Assembly (NCBI GenBank): GCA_009928665.1
Contig: SACF01000002.1
Span: forward strand, 62,001-126,000
DNA from: Alphaproteobacteria bacterium
GTDB taxonomy: Bacteria > Bacteroidota > Bacteroidia > Bacteroidales > FEN-979
Direction: 5' to 3'
Length of the DNA stretch: 64,000 nucleotides
Shown here piece after piece: positions 47,341 through 56,635 of this stretch. How positions within the stretch are numbered: position 1 is the stretch's first letter; each line of letters opens with the position of its first letter. Under the pieces are notes generated by a model. It searched no databases. It saw only the letters and a program-made list of their open reading frames with translations, and was not told the origin of the DNA. The position numbers and the translations under genes were made by a program.

Positions 47341-47615
47341 ATTGACTGATTGATTGATTTACTGATTTATTGAGTGAATGAGTGAATGAGAGATTGAGTG
47401 ATTGAAAATATGCTAATATGCTGATGTGCTGATGTGTCAATTTGTTGATCTGAGAATGTGAAAATTTTAAATTATTGCTTTTTTTCACTATTGCATATTC
47501 CCTATTGCTTGGCGTCAAATGGTCAATGCCTAATGCCTGATTTGAACTTTAAACTTTTTTCCCTAATGCCTAATGGCCAATGCCTAATACCTGATTTTGA
47601 ATTTTAACTTTCCCC
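47341..47615 (+). repeat. Octamer then heptamer word tract before the GldA-like gene
   Basis: From 47341 to 47460 there are fifteen 8-base words in unbroken register, every one ending in TG (for example AGTGAATG at 47373 and 47381, CTGATGTG at 47421 and 47429). From 47488 to 47613 the spacing changes to 7 bases with small phase breaks; words include CTATTGC at 47488 and 47502, TAATGCC at 47564, TAATGGC at 47571 and CAATGCC at 47578. Two C residues then precede the ATG at 47616. The 480-base interval after 47134 holds no gene; its first 145 bases hold nothing further that I can identify except the -7 box. Confidence 0.85.
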
Positions 47616-48563
47616 ATGTCCATCTCCGTACAAAATATCACCAAGATCTACAGCAGGCAGAAAGCGCTTGACCAAATCTCCCTTGAGGTTAAACCAGGCG
47701 AGATTGTCGGGCTTCTGGGCCCGAATGGAGCAGGTAAAAGCACCCTGATGAAAATTTTGACCTGCTTTATCCCTCCCACCTCGGGGGATGCGTCTGTTTG
47801 TGGATTCGACATCCTTGAGCAATCCATGGAGGTACGCAAAAAGGTTGGCTATCTTCCGGAGAACAATCCACTTTACCTGGATTTGTATGTCCGCGAGTTT
47901 TTAAATTTCTGCGCCGGGACACACCGGATTAAAAGTAATATTAATGGCCGGATCGCCGAGATGATAGAACTCACGGGACTTGAAACTGAACAACATAAAC
48001 GCATCGGTTCCTTATCGAAAGGATACCGTCAGCGCGTGGGCCTGGCTCAGGCGCTGTTGCACGATCCGGAGGTATTGATCCTCGACGAACCGACCTCCGG
48101 ACTTGATCCCAATCAACTCCTTGAAATCAGGAACCTGATCCGGGAGATCGGTAAAAAAAAGACGGTCATGATGTCGACCCATATCATGCAGGAAGTTGAG
48201 GCTATCTGCAACCGGGTCATCATCATTCACAAAGGACATATTGTTGCTGACGACACGACACAGAACCTGCAACACCTCTCTGCCTCCCGGCCGGTTATCC
48301 GGGTTGAATTCAGCTCGCCGGTCGCTTCCGAACTGATCCTGGCGATTCCCGGCGTGCTAAAGGCCAGCTCCATACTTTTGGTTCGTTCCGGAGCAAATGA
48401 TCAAGCCGGCGCATCACCTGCATGGATGCTCACCCCGGAAGCGGATCGCGACATCCGGGCCAACGTGTTCCAGTTTGCCGTCGACCATCAGTTGACCGTT
48501 CTTTCGTTACACCAGGAAGAGCAAAGGTTGGAAGAGGTCTTTCAGGAACTTACCCGAAACTGA
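47616..48563 (+). CDS. GldA-like ABC transporter ATPase, orphan
   Basis: A 315-residue ABC ATPase. Walker A GLLGPNGAGKST, the signature in LSKGYRQRVGLAQALL, Walker B VLILDEPTSGLDPNQ and the H-loop MMSTHIMQEVEAICNRV are intact. The sequence (VGYLPENNPLYLDLYVREFLNFCAG) resembles GldA of Bacteroidota, which with GldF and GldG forms an ABC complex needed for gliding or related surface functions. Neither gldF nor gldG is adjacent: the next gene is a different ABC ATPase 233 bases on. About 70 C-terminal residues beyond the ATPase core fit the GldA length. Confidence 0.85.
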   Translation: MSISVQNITKIYSRQKALDQISLEVKPGEIVGLLGPNGAGKSTLMKILTCFIPPTSGDASVCGFDILEQSMEVRKKVGYLPENNPLYLDLYVREFLNFCAGTHRIKSNINGRIAEMIELTGLETEQHKRIGSLSKGYRQRVGLAQALLHDPEVLILDEPTSGLDPNQLLEIRNLIREIGKKKTVMMSTHIMQEVEAICNRVIIIHKGHIVADDTTQNLQHLSASRPVIRVEFSSPVASELILAIPGVLKASSILLVRSGANDQAGASPAWMLTPEADRDIRANVFQFAVDHQLTVLSLHQEEQRLEEVFQELTRN

Positions 48564-48796
48564 GTTCCCGGGTACAGTTTTTATTTCCCGTATTCCCGGT
48601 AACCACACCAGGTAGAAAAAACATCCGACCGGACTGCGCTCATCCTGTAGTGGCTCTCGTTCAGCGTTTCTTTGTGGTTGTTTATCGATTTTATCTCTTC
48701 CGACAGGCGAAAAATGAACAATTTGCGTTTAAATTGTAACATTTTACCAGCCCTATTGTCTTATGTCACAATAACTAAAAACTCATTTTATAATTT

Positions 48797-49471
48797 ATGA
48801 TCAGGATCCGAAACATTCATAAATCCTACACTACCGGTCAGAACAGCCTTCATGTTCTGAAAGGTATCGACCTCAATGTCGAACAGGGGGATATGATCTC
48901 CGTGATGGGGGCTTCCGGCAGCGGGAAATCGACGCTGCTAAACATTCTCGGAATCCTCGACACCTACGACCAGGGAGAATATCTGCTTAATGGACTGAAA
49001 ATGAATAAATTAAGTGAGAAAAAAGCCGCACAATTAAGGAATAAAATGCTGGGATTCGTCTTCCAGTCCTTTAACCTGATCTCTTTCAAGAATGCCATGG
49101 AAAATGTGGCCATGCCCCTGTATTATCAGAATGTCAAACGTAAAAAGCGCAACCTGATCGCGATGGAGTATCTCGACCGGATGGGGATCGGGGATTGGGC
49201 CCACCATTTGCCCTCGGAATTGTCGGGAGGACAAAAGCAGCGGGTTGCAATAGCGCGGGCCATGATCACGAATCCCAAGGTGATCCTGGCCGACGAGCCC
49301 ACAGGAGCGCTCGATTCAGTGACTTCGCTCGAAGTAATGGATCAGCTTCAGGAGATCAACAAAGAAGGAATAACCATGATCATCGTGACCCACGAGCATG
49401 ATATTGCGGCGCGTACGCGGAAAACAATCCGTATCACCGACGGAATGATAACCGACATCGTTAACAATTAA
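48797..49471 (+). CDS. MacB/LolD-type ABC ATPase
   Basis: A 224-residue ATPase of the MacB/LolD/FtsE-type family. Walker A is [13 protein letters not shown], signature [16 protein letters not shown], Walker [15 protein letters not shown]-loop IVTHEHDIA. It serves the two permeases that follow at 10-base and 2-base spacing. The 233-base gap before it (48564-48796) holds no gene; I see nothing identifiable there except AT-rich DNA close to the start. Confidence 0.92.
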   Translation: MIRIRNIHKSYTTGQNSLHVLKGIDLNVEQGDMISVMGASGSGKSTLLNILGILDTYDQGEYLLNGLKMNKLSEKKAAQLRNKMLGFVFQSFNLISFKNAMENVAMPLYYQNVKRKKRNLIAMEYLDRMGIGDWAHHLPSELSGGQKQRVAIARAMITNPKVILADEPTGALDSVTSLEVMDQLQEINKEGITMIIVTHEHDIAARTRKTIRITDGMITDIVNN

Positions 49472-49481
49472 AAAACAGACT

Positions 49482-50720
49482 GTGTTCGAACTCGATAAGT
49501 GGCAGGAGATTTACAGTACGGTGAAAAAAAACAAGCTCCGTACTTTTCTGACCGGGTTCAGTGTTGCCTGGGGGATTTTCATGCTGATCATATTGCTGGG
49601 TTCGGGGAACGGGCTTGAAAACGGTGTCCGTGAGAATTTCCGGGGTGGAGCAATTAACGGTGTCTGGATCAGCAGCGGGCTGACCAATATGACCTACAAA
49701 GGAATGAAGGTGGGCCGTCAGATCAGGTTCACGAATGAAGACTATAAGGCGCTTAAGCAGACGGTACCCGGCTATGATCGTATATCGGCCCGTTTGTTCA
49801 TGGGGAATAGACTCACCTCCTATAAAAACAATTATGGGACTTTCTTTCTTTCTCCCTGTCATCCCGATTATGGCATAATCAAGGAAGTGACGGTTATCCA
49901 GGGAAGGTTCCTGAACAACATCGACATCGTTGATTTCCGTAAGGTGGCTGTTATCGGTGAAAAGGTGAAAGACGCGCTGTTTAAAGCGCCCGACACGGTT
50001 GCCATTGGAAAATATGTCAACATCAATGGTGTCTTATTCCAGGTAGTCGGTGTTTTCAGGGATTTCAGCCGCAACGATCATGAGCAGCAACGGATTTATA
50101 TACCGATTTCCACGGCGCAAAGGGTTTTCAGCGGGAATACGGTAATCAACCAGATTTCATTTACCACAGGCAATGCAACCCAGCTGGATGCGGACGCGAT
50201 GGTTCGGATCGCACGGACCACACTTTCGACCAAACATATGGTGGACCCTGATGATAGCCGTGCAATTGAGATCTGGAACAAAAGTGAGGATGTACGGAGG
50301 TTCAACGCGCTTTTTGCCGGGATCCGGCTCTTCATCTGGATCATCGGGATCGGCACCATCATCGCCGGTGTCGTGGGGGTAAGCAACATCATGATGATCT
50401 CGGTCAACGAACGAACCAAGGAGATCGGGATCCGGAAAGCGCTCGGGGCAACCCCGGCATCCATCGTATTTCTGATCGTACAGGAATCGATCGTGATCAC
50501 TGCTTTCGCAGGATATATAGGGCTTGTGCTGGGTATCGGGTTGCTTGAGCTGGTTTCGAAAAACCTGCCTCCTTCCGAATTTTTCAGAAATCCGGAAGCC
50601 AGTCTGGCCATTGCCGCAGGCGCCACGATCCTATTAATCATTGCCGGCACCATTGCGGGATTGATACCGGGGTCCAAGGCCGCACGAATCAAACCAATTG
50701 AAGCATTAAAAGACGAATAG
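49482..50720 (+). CDS. MacB-like ABC permease 1
   Basis: A 412-residue permease starting at GTG 49482. Layout is MacB-like: a first membrane helix (TFLTGFSVAWGIFMLIILLGSGNGLENG), a large periplasmic domain to about residue 280, and three C-terminal helices with the cytoplasmic EIGIRKALGATPASI motif and the family end PGSKAARIKPIEALKDE. MacB permeases act by mechanotransmission, moving substrates from the periplasm outward through an adaptor and an outer-membrane duct. It is paired with a paralogue that begins two bases downstream. Confidence 0.9.
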   Translation: MFELDKWQEIYSTVKKNKLRTFLTGFSVAWGIFMLIILLGSGNGLENGVRENFRGGAINGVWISSGLTNMTYKGMKVGRQIRFTNEDYKALKQTVPGYDRISARLFMGNRLTSYKNNYGTFFLSPCHPDYGIIKEVTVIQGRFLNNIDIVDFRKVAVIGEKVKDALFKAPDTVAIGKYVNINGVLFQVVGVFRDFSRNDHEQQRIYIPISTAQRVFSGNTVINQISFTTGNATQLDADAMVRIARTTLSTKHMVDPDDSRAIEIWNKSEDVRRFNALFAGIRLFIWIIGIGTIIAGVVGVSNIMMISVNERTKEIGIRKALGATPASIVFLIVQESIVITAFAGYIGLVLGIGLLELVSKNLPPSEFFRNPEASLAIAAGATILLIIAGTIAGLIPGSKAARIKPIEALKDE

Positions 50721-50722
50721 CG

Positions 50723-51988
50723 ATGTTTGACCTGGACCGATGGCTCGAGATATATCACGTATTGCGTTCGAACAAGCTTCGAACCTTCCTGACGGCTTTC
50801 GGCGTATTCTGGGGGATTTTCATGCTCGTCATCATGCTGGGTTCCGGCAACGGTCTGCAAAATGGTATCTCGCAGAATTTCGGTGACATGGCTACCAACT
50901 CGGTATTTTTCTGGGCAGAGCGGACTACTATTCCTTACAAAGGATTTACCCGCGGTCGTTCGTTCGAGTATGAGAACAGCGATATCAAAGCCCTGAGCGA
51001 CGGCATACCCGAGATCAAATATTTAGCTCCGCGTACCAATGTCGGCGGATATGACGGTAGCAGTACTGTGATCAGAAACCTGAAATCAGGGCAATTTCCC
51101 ATTTTTGGCGATTACCCGGTTTTCAACAACATTGATCCGGTAAACATGGTTTCCGGTAGATTTCTCAATGATTTTGATCTGAAAGAGAAACGAAAAGTGA
51201 TTGTTGTCGGCCAACGGGTGGTGGATATTTTATTTGAAAAGGGAGATGATCCGATCAATCAGTACATCCAGATCAACGGGGTATATTTCAAGGTGATCGG
51301 TGTCTTTCGTTCGAAGCGTAACGGGGAGGCCGCCGCCCAGGATAACCAAAGGATACACATGCCATTTACGACGCTGCAGCAAACTTTTAACATGGGAAAT
51401 GCCATCGGCTTTTTCGTCCTCACTTCACGTGATGGTGTGCCGGTTGCCGTCGTAGAGAACAAAGCGGTAGAAATCCTTAAAAAACGTCACTCAGTTTCGC
51501 CCGACGACAACCGGGCTATCGGCCATTTCAACCTCGAGGTCGAATTCCGTAAAATGGTCGGTTTGTTCTTCGGCATCAGATTGCTGATATGGATTGTCGG
51601 TACCGGAACGCTGATTGCCGGGATCATTGGCGTAAGCAATATCATGCTGGTTGTCGTAAAGGAACGGACCCGTGAAATAGGCATTCAACGCGCCCTGGGA
51701 GCAACACCCCGGATGGTGATCACGCAGATCATCACGGAATCGGTCGTTTTGACAACCTTTGCTGGCTACTTCGGGTTGGTTCTGGGTGTGGGGCTTTTGG
51801 AATTGATCAACTACCTGCTCGATAGTTCCGGGGCCGCAACCGAGATGTTTCTCCATCCGGGAGTCAACTTCAACGTAGCGGTCTCAGCGCTGACCATACT
51901 TGTGATTTCAGGGGTTCTGGCAGGTCTGATCCCCGCTAAAAGGGCAGTTTCGGTGAAACCTATCGACGCCCTGAGATATGAATTGTGA
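50723..51988 (+). CDS. MacB-like ABC permease 2
   Basis: A 421-residue paralogue of the preceding permease; the openings are alike (LDRWLEIYHVLRSNKLRTFL against LDKWQEIYSTVKKNKLRTFL). It has the same four-helix layout, EIGIQRALGATPRMV and the terminal PAKRAVSVKPIDALRYE. The pair probably forms a heterodimer served by the upstream ATPase, since one ATPase gene and two separate permease genes are present. The adaptor gene follows after 43 bases. Confidence 0.9.
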   Translation: MFDLDRWLEIYHVLRSNKLRTFLTAFGVFWGIFMLVIMLGSGNGLQNGISQNFGDMATNSVFFWAERTTIPYKGFTRGRSFEYENSDIKALSDGIPEIKYLAPRTNVGGYDGSSTVIRNLKSGQFPIFGDYPVFNNIDPVNMVSGRFLNDFDLKEKRKVIVVGQRVVDILFEKGDDPINQYIQINGVYFKVIGVFRSKRNGEAAAQDNQRIHMPFTTLQQTFNMGNAIGFFVLTSRDGVPVAVVENKAVEILKKRHSVSPDDNRAIGHFNLEVEFRKMVGLFFGIRLLIWIVGTGTLIAGIIGVSNIMLVVVKERTREIGIQRALGATPRMVITQIITESVVLTTFAGYFGLVLGVGLLELINYLLDSSGAATEMFLHPGVNFNVAVSALTILVISGVLAGLIPAKRAVSVKPIDALRYEL

Positions 51989-52031
51989 TGAATAAACTTT
52001 ATATACTCAAGGAAAAAACAATCTGTAACAA

Positions 52032-53126
52032 ATGAAGAAAATCATTAAAATATCGGTTCTTGTATTAATCCTGGCACTGTTTGCTGCAACCATAATATAC
52101 CTGTACAATAAATCAAAGGAGAAGCCTGTTGTTTTCCAGACGGAGACCCCGTTTAAAACCAATATCATCAAGAAAACAGTGGCAACAGGTTCGGTGATCC
52201 CCCGCAAAGAGATTGAGATCAAACCGCAGGTTTCAGGAATTGTTGAAGAGATCTATGTTGAGGCTGGCGAAAAGGTGCACAGCGGCGATGTGATCGCGAA
52301 AGTACGGATCATCCCCGATCTGGTCAACCTCAACAATGCCGAAGGAAGGCTGGAGCGTGCAAAAATAGCCTATGACGATGCCAAACTGAATTTCGACCGG
52401 CAGGAGAGGCTGTTTAAGCAGGGTGTCATCGCCGAAACGGAATTCCAGCAAAGCCAGGTAACATTTAAAAATGCCCGCCAGGAAATGGATGCCGCTGAAG
52501 CAAACCTGGAGTTGATCCGCGAAGGAGTCAACAAACGGTCGGGTAAGGCCACCAATACCCTGATCCGTTCCACCATCAACGGAATGATCCTCGATATTCC
52601 CATCAAAGTGGGAAGCTCAGTCATTGAGACCAATAACTTCAATGCCGGAACCACCATTGCAAGCGTTGCCGATATCGGTGATATGATTTTCCAGGGTAAA
52701 GTCGATGAAACCGAAGTGGGAAAGATCAAGCCCGGAATGCCCCTCCTGCTGACCGTGGGCGCCATTGAAAACGACACCTTCATGGCCACTCTGAAATACA
52801 TTGCCCCCAAGGGTGTGCTGGAGAACGGCGCCGTTCAGTTTGAGATCAAAGCCGATGTGCTTCTGAAAAATGACCAGTTCGTGAGAGCCGGTTACAGCGC
52901 CAATGCCGATATTGTGCTGCAGCGCGCCGACAGTGTAATGGCCATAAAAGAAAGTCTGTTGCAGTTTGACAAGGACTCAGCCTTTGTGGAAGTTGAAACC
53001 GGACCACAGACTTTCGAGAAACGATTCATAAAAACCGGCCTCTCCGACGGTCTGAATATCCAGGTACTTTCCGGACTGACCCTCAAGGACAAGATCAAGA
53101 TTCCACAGAACACTGCGATAAAATAG
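52032..53126 (+). CDS. MacA-type periplasmic adaptor
   Basis: A 364-residue membrane fusion protein: an N-terminal anchor (MKKIIKISVLVLILALFAATIIYLY), a lipoyl-type barrel (VIPRKEIEIKPQVSGIVEEIYVEAGEKVHSGDVIAKV), a short coiled-coil hairpin (about 95-165) and beta-barrel and membrane-proximal domains to the end. It would bridge the two permeases to an outer-membrane channel. No TolC-like gene is present in the window. With the three genes upstream it makes a complete inner-membrane MacAB-like export unit. Confidence 0.88.
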   Translation: MKKIIKISVLVLILALFAATIIYLYNKSKEKPVVFQTETPFKTNIIKKTVATGSVIPRKEIEIKPQVSGIVEEIYVEAGEKVHSGDVIAKVRIIPDLVNLNNAEGRLERAKIAYDDAKLNFDRQERLFKQGVIAETEFQQSQVTFKNARQEMDAAEANLELIREGVNKRSGKATNTLIRSTINGMILDIPIKVGSSVIETNNFNAGTTIASVADIGDMIFQGKVDETEVGKIKPGMPLLLTVGAIENDTFMATLKYIAPKGVLENGAVQFEIKADVLLKNDQFVRAGYSANADIVLQRADSVMAIKESLLQFDKDSAFVEVETGPQTFEKRFIKTGLSDGLNIQVLSGLTLKDKIKIPQNTAIK

Positions 53127-53143
53127 GCGCTGACTGACCAGAA

Positions 53144-53165
53144 CCTGAAAATTCAGGAATTTTTC
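53144..53165 (+). terminator. Possible terminator after the export cassette
   Basis: CCTGA and TCAGG form a five-base stem with a four-base loop, followed by AATTTTT. The stem is short, so this is a weak call; it also adjoins the metK promoter candidate. Confidence 0.3.
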
Positions 53166-53191
53166 CAAATAAAAAAAAATTCATAATTTTG
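53161..53191 (+). promoter_or_regulatory. Promoter candidate of metK
   Basis: TTTT at 53161-53164 (one base from TTTG) and TAATTTTG at 53184-53191 are 19 bases apart. Transcription would start near 53198, giving a leader of about 207 bases before metK. I recognise no SAM riboswitch class in that leader. Confidence 0.5.
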
Positions 53192-53357
53192 CCCACAAAT
53201 GGTGGACAGATTTGATTGATTGCAACCACTGGAAAAAAATGCTAAAACAATTTTCCCTCTTTCAATCATCTTCCATTTTTTAGGTATCAGCGCCAATCTT
53301 CGGCCCCGGGTCTGTGAGACTGTCTTTCAACCCTTGCCTGGATGGTAATGATCCCGT

Positions 53358-53399
53358 CAAAAATTAAATCGTAAATCGTAAAAAATAAATCTAAAATCA
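53358..53399 (+). repeat. Heptamer-word tract before metK
   Basis: Six 7-base words stand in register, including TAAATCG at 53365 and 53372, TAAATCT at 53386 and AAAATCA at 53393. The tract ends five bases before the metK ATG and would lie at the 3' end of the leader. Confidence 0.7.
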
Positions 53400-53404
53400 A
53401 CATT

Positions 53405-54751
53405 ATGGCTTATCTATTTACTTCGGAATCTGTCTCAGAGGGACATCCCGATAAAGTTGCCGATCAGATATCGGATGCATTGCTGGATGAATTCATGCGT
53501 TGGGATCCTGAATCCAAGGTCGCCTGTGAAACATTTGTCACCACCGGCCTGGTGGTTTGCGGCGGGGAAGTCCGCACCCAGGGCTATGTCGACGTGCAGG
53601 AGAGTGTGCGCCGTGTTATCCGCGAAATAGGATATACCAAGGCAGAGTACCGTTTCGATTGTGATTCCTGCGGAGTCGTCTCAACCATTCATGAACAATC
53701 AGCCGATATCAACCAGGGAGTGGTCCGTGAAAAGAAAGAGGACCAGGGAGCCGGCGATCAGGGAATGATGTTTGGTTATGCCTGCCGTGAAATGGACAAT
53801 TTCATGCCCATGTCGAGTGAACTTGCACACATTCTGCTCCAGGAGTTAGCCGCTATCCGGCGGGAAGGCCGGCAGATGAAATACCTGAGACCCGACAGCA
53901 AATCACAGGTAACCATCGAATACAATGATGAGGGTCAGCCTGTCCGAATCGATACCATCGTTGTTAGCACCCAGCACGACGATTTCATCCGGCCAAAGGC
54001 AGCCGGAATTAAAGCTGAGAAAGAGGCGGAACGGGCCATGCAGGACAAGATCCGTGAAGATGTACTTAAAATCCTTATCCCAAGGGTAAAAAAAGTGATT
54101 CCCGCCAGAGTCAAAAATCTGTTTCACAACGACTTTAAACTCCACGTTAATCCCACCGGGAAATTCGTGATCGGCGGCCCCCATGGCGATACCGGACTTA
54201 CCGGTCGCAAGATCATTGTCGATACTTATGGAGGCCACGGCGCACATGGTGGTGGCGCATTTTCAGGAAAGGACCCCTCTAAAGTCGACCGCTCGGCTGC
54301 TTACGCAGCCAGGCACATTGCGAAAAACATGGTGGCTGCCGGAGTAGCTGATCAGGTATTGATCCAGGTAGCCTATGCCATCGGGGTTGCCCAACCGGTC
54401 GGATTGTTTGTCAACACGTACGGTACGGCTAATGTTAAAGATAAAAAAGGAAAGATCCTCCACGACGGAATCATCGCCGAGAAGATTCAAAAAATATTCG
54501 ATATGCGACCGTATGCCATCGTGGAGCGGTTCGGCCTGAAGAATCCGATCTTCCTGCGTACGGCTTCTTACGGACATTTCGGACGGGACTCTTATGAGGC
54601 TGAAGTCGAAGTATTTTACCCGGTCAAGGGGCAAAAACCAAAAACCGTCAACGGGAACGGCAAAGAGGTCTACCGGAAGAAGGTCACCTTCTTTGCCTGG
54701 GAAAAACTCGATTACATGAATGTCATCAAAAAAGAATTCGGAATCAAATAA
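53405..54751 (+). CDS. metK: S-adenosylmethionine synthetase
   Basis: A 448-residue enzyme forming SAM from methionine and [23 protein letters not shown] is the N-terminal methionine/ATP site, [10 protein letters not shown] and [10 protein letters not shown] follow, and [24 protein letters not shown] and [22 protein letters not shown] are the signature loops. It is longer than E. coli MetK (384), with insertions typical of Bacteroidota. Its 3' end overlaps one possible start of the next gene. Confidence 0.98.
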   Translation: MAYLFTSESVSEGHPDKVADQISDALLDEFMRWDPESKVACETFVTTGLVVCGGEVRTQGYVDVQESVRRVIREIGYTKAEYRFDCDSCGVVSTIHEQSADINQGVVREKKEDQGAGDQGMMFGYACREMDNFMPMSSELAHILLQELAAIRREGRQMKYLRPDSKSQVTIEYNDEGQPVRIDTIVVSTQHDDFIRPKAAGIKAEKEAERAMQDKIREDVLKILIPRVKKVIPARVKNLFHNDFKLHVNPTGKFVIGGPHGDTGLTGRKIIVDTYGGHGAHGGGAFSGKDPSKVDRSAAYAARHIAKNMVAAGVADQVLIQVAYAIGVAQPVGLFVNTYGTANVKDKKGKILHDGIIAEKIQKIFDMRPYAIVERFGLKNPIFLRTASYGHFGRDSYEAEVEVFYPVKGQKPKTVNGNGKEVYRKKVTFFAWEKLDYMNVIKKEFGIK

Positions 54752-54755
54752 ACCC

Positions 54756-55667
54756 TTGGAAACAAGTATCAAATACCGGCTGTTGGCCCTTCTGTTCCTG
54801 GGTTTGTTTACAGGAGGGCTTTACGGTCAGATACCCATTAAAACCTATACAACCGCGACGGATACCTTTTACTGGAAACGGTATGTCCATATTCCGCGGC
54901 CTGAGAAGATTCATCTGAAGAGGATCTCTGAAAGCGGTTACAAAAAGGAAATCGACCGGTTTATCACGCAAAACACCGATGATTTTCAACAATTTACAAA
55001 TGATTCCCTGTCAAACAGGACTCTGAAAGATCTCCGGAAGTCCCTCTATCCCGTGGAGATCGACGGTGATGGCAAGATCGATCTGATCTTCAGTGGTTTC
55101 AGTGGTGGATTGCCGGACATTACCCGGATTTATCTGAACCGGGGAGACTCTTTTGAACTGGTTTTCGAGGATTATCAGTATCTCACCAAATTCATGAGAA
55201 AGAACGGCCTTTTAACCTATCTGCAAACCGGGGATCCGGGGTGTGGGGAGGATTACCTTTATTTTACCCGTGACTATGAAGTGAAATGGGAGGAATCGGT
55301 TCCGGTTTTCATCAAAGGGAAGCAAACCGTCGCCTATAAGTACACCGAGGAACCCCGGGAATACTGGGATAAAGCCATATCATTCAGATCGGTTTCCGAC
55401 ACGATGATGGTGCGGGCTTCGGCAGCAAGGCTGAACGAACCTTTCATTCCAAGGCTTGAAACTTTCGGTAACATCATTGCAAAATACCGCCAGAAGACCC
55501 GTGGTGCAGTACTGGCTGTTAAGAACCTGGGAAAAGGAAACACGTGGTATTTTGTGGAGTTGTTTCCCGGTGTCGCTCCCGCGGCTTCCATCTTGTACGA
55601 AGCTGATAAAGTGCCTACCTTCCTGCGTGGGTGGGTTTCGGGACAATCGATTATACTGGATCGATAA
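54756..55667 (+). CDS. Exported protein of unknown function
   Basis: The product is about 303 residues from TTG 54756, which gives a clean signal peptide (ETSIKYRLLALLFLGLFTGGLYG). An ATG at 54720 would overlap metK by 32 bases and add 12 polar residues, so the start is uncertain. The mature part includes EIDGDGKIDLIFSG, an FG-GAP/calcium-loop-like Asp-rich element, and otherwise beta-strand-rich sequence. No family is recognised. It is followed by a hairpin terminator shared with the convergent T9SS cargo gene. Confidence 0.65.
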   Translation: METSIKYRLLALLFLGLFTGGLYGQIPIKTYTTATDTFYWKRYVHIPRPEKIHLKRISESGYKKEIDRFITQNTDDFQQFTNDSLSNRTLKDLRKSLYPVEIDGDGKIDLIFSGFSGGLPDITRIYLNRGDSFELVFEDYQYLTKFMRKNGLLTYLQTGDPGCGEDYLYFTRDYEVKWEESVPVFIKGKQTVAYKYTEEPREYWDKAISFRSVSDTMMVRASAARLNEPFIPRLETFGNIIAKYRQKTRGAVLAVKNLGKGNTWYFVELFPGVAPAASILYEADKVPTFLRGWVSGQSIILDR

Positions 55668-55711
55668 TGAGTGGAATAAATTATGCTTCTGATTCAGTTT
55701 CACCAATAAAA

Positions 55712-55746
55712 AACCCTGCCTCCTGAATGTCATGGAAAGCAGGGTT
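55712..55746. terminator. Bidirectional terminator hairpin
   Basis: AACCCTGC (55712-55719) and GCAGGGTT (55739-55746) pair, with A-rich sequence before and T-rich sequence after. It lies between two convergent genes and could serve both. The loop is 19 bases, so strength is moderate. Confidence 0.6.
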
Positions 55747-55778
55747 ATTTTATCTTCCCGAAACGGAGAAAATCCTTA

Positions 55779-56525
55779 TTAGTGTCGCACCACCAGCTTT
55801 TTACTTTGGGCAGTCTTTCCGTTCACTTCCAGTGAATAAAAATAGATACCGGAGCCAAGGTCTGAAGTGTTGATGCTCACCTTACCCGAAGCCTCTTCAA
55901 GGCCGACGGTTTTCTTTGCGGATCCTAAAACATCGCGGATCACGATTGCGCCGTCGGTTCCCGTCGGGATTGAATATCCGATGGTCACCTGGCTGTTAGC
56001 AGGGTTGGGATAGCTGTTGGATAAGGCAGTCGGGCCGATTCCGGATTCTGCAAGGCCTGCTCCATAGGTGGTATAGTAAACGGTGAGGCTTACCGAATCG
56101 GCCATATCAAAGGAATTGTAAAAAACCCAGCGGATCACCGATTCGCCGGAGGTAAATCCCAGATTCTTGCCGATCCATACATAGTGACCGCTGAATTCAG
56201 AGACCGTTTCGCCGGGCTCAATGGTTCTGGCTGAAGGAGAGACGGTGACCCAGGAAGGATAGCATCCGTCGGCCCAGCACATAACCGATTCGGTCGAATC
56301 CATCACAGAGAGGACTGATTTCTTGCAGAAAATGTTAATCGGTTCGGTGGTAACGTTTTTCACGTCCACATAGGTGATCAGTTCGGAACTATCGGGAGTT
56401 CCGGCCTGGATAAGGGTGGTATTCTGACCGAGGATCCCGGCTTTAGAGATGAGCGTGACACTTTGAGCGATGCCATAGAAGGTAAGGCTGGTCAGGATCA
56501 GGGTAAAGAGGTAGATTTTTTTCAT
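55779..56525 (-). CDS. Secreted protein with T9SS C-terminal sorting domain
   Basis: A 248-residue protein with a signal peptide (MKKIYLFTLILTSLTFYGIAQS), a beta-rich domain with CKKS and MCWADGCYPSW that may bear disulphides, and a C-terminal type A sorting domain: NSYPNPANSQVTIGYSIP ... SGIYFYSLEVNGKTAQSKKLVVRH. Such domains direct transport across the outer membrane by the Por secretion system. ATG 56525 is chosen because the 46 extra residues of the open frame would precede the signal peptide. Molecular function unknown. It is divergent from another T9SS cargo gene. Confidence 0.85.
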   Translation of the reverse strand: MKKIYLFTLILTSLTFYGIAQSVTLISKAGILGQNTTLIQAGTPDSSELITYVDVKNVTTEPINIFCKKSVLSVMDSTESVMCWADGCYPSWVTVSPSARTIEPGETVSEFSGHYVWIGKNLGFTSGESVIRWVFYNSFDMADSVSLTVYYTTYGAGLAESGIGPTALSNSYPNPANSQVTIGYSIPTGTDGAIVIRDVLGSAKKTVGLEEASGKVSINTSDLGSGIYFYSLEVNGKTAQSKKLVVRH

Positions 56526-56579
56526 ATACACGAATGGTTCTTGGTTCTTTGCAAAAATACAAAAAATGGATAAACCGGC

Positions 56580-56610
56580 TTTCCTGTTTTTGTAATATTT
56601 CTTACATTTG
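56580..56610 (+). promoter_or_regulatory. Promoter of the Omp28-like gene
   Basis: TTTC at 56580-56583 and TACATTTG at 56603-56610 are 19 bases apart; the -7 box is a full match and the -33 box differs by one base. The start codon is 25 bases downstream. A TATTTTTG box for the divergent gene lies on the minus strand at 56552-56559. Confidence 0.55.
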
Positions 56611-56635
56611 TTGAAAATTATCAAATCCTGATTCC

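Noticed and set aside
47341-47615. CRISPR array
   Set aside because: Units are 7-8 bases with no spacers and no cas genes are present.
48422-48739. Plus-strand frame overlapping the end of the GldA-like gene
   Set aside because: Its first half is an out-of-frame shadow of the ATPase gene and the rest is unstructured arginine- and proline-rich sequence.
53198-53404. SAM riboswitch before metK
   Set aside because: None of the conserved cores of the SAM-I, SAM-II or SMK classes could be found by eye; kept only as an open question.
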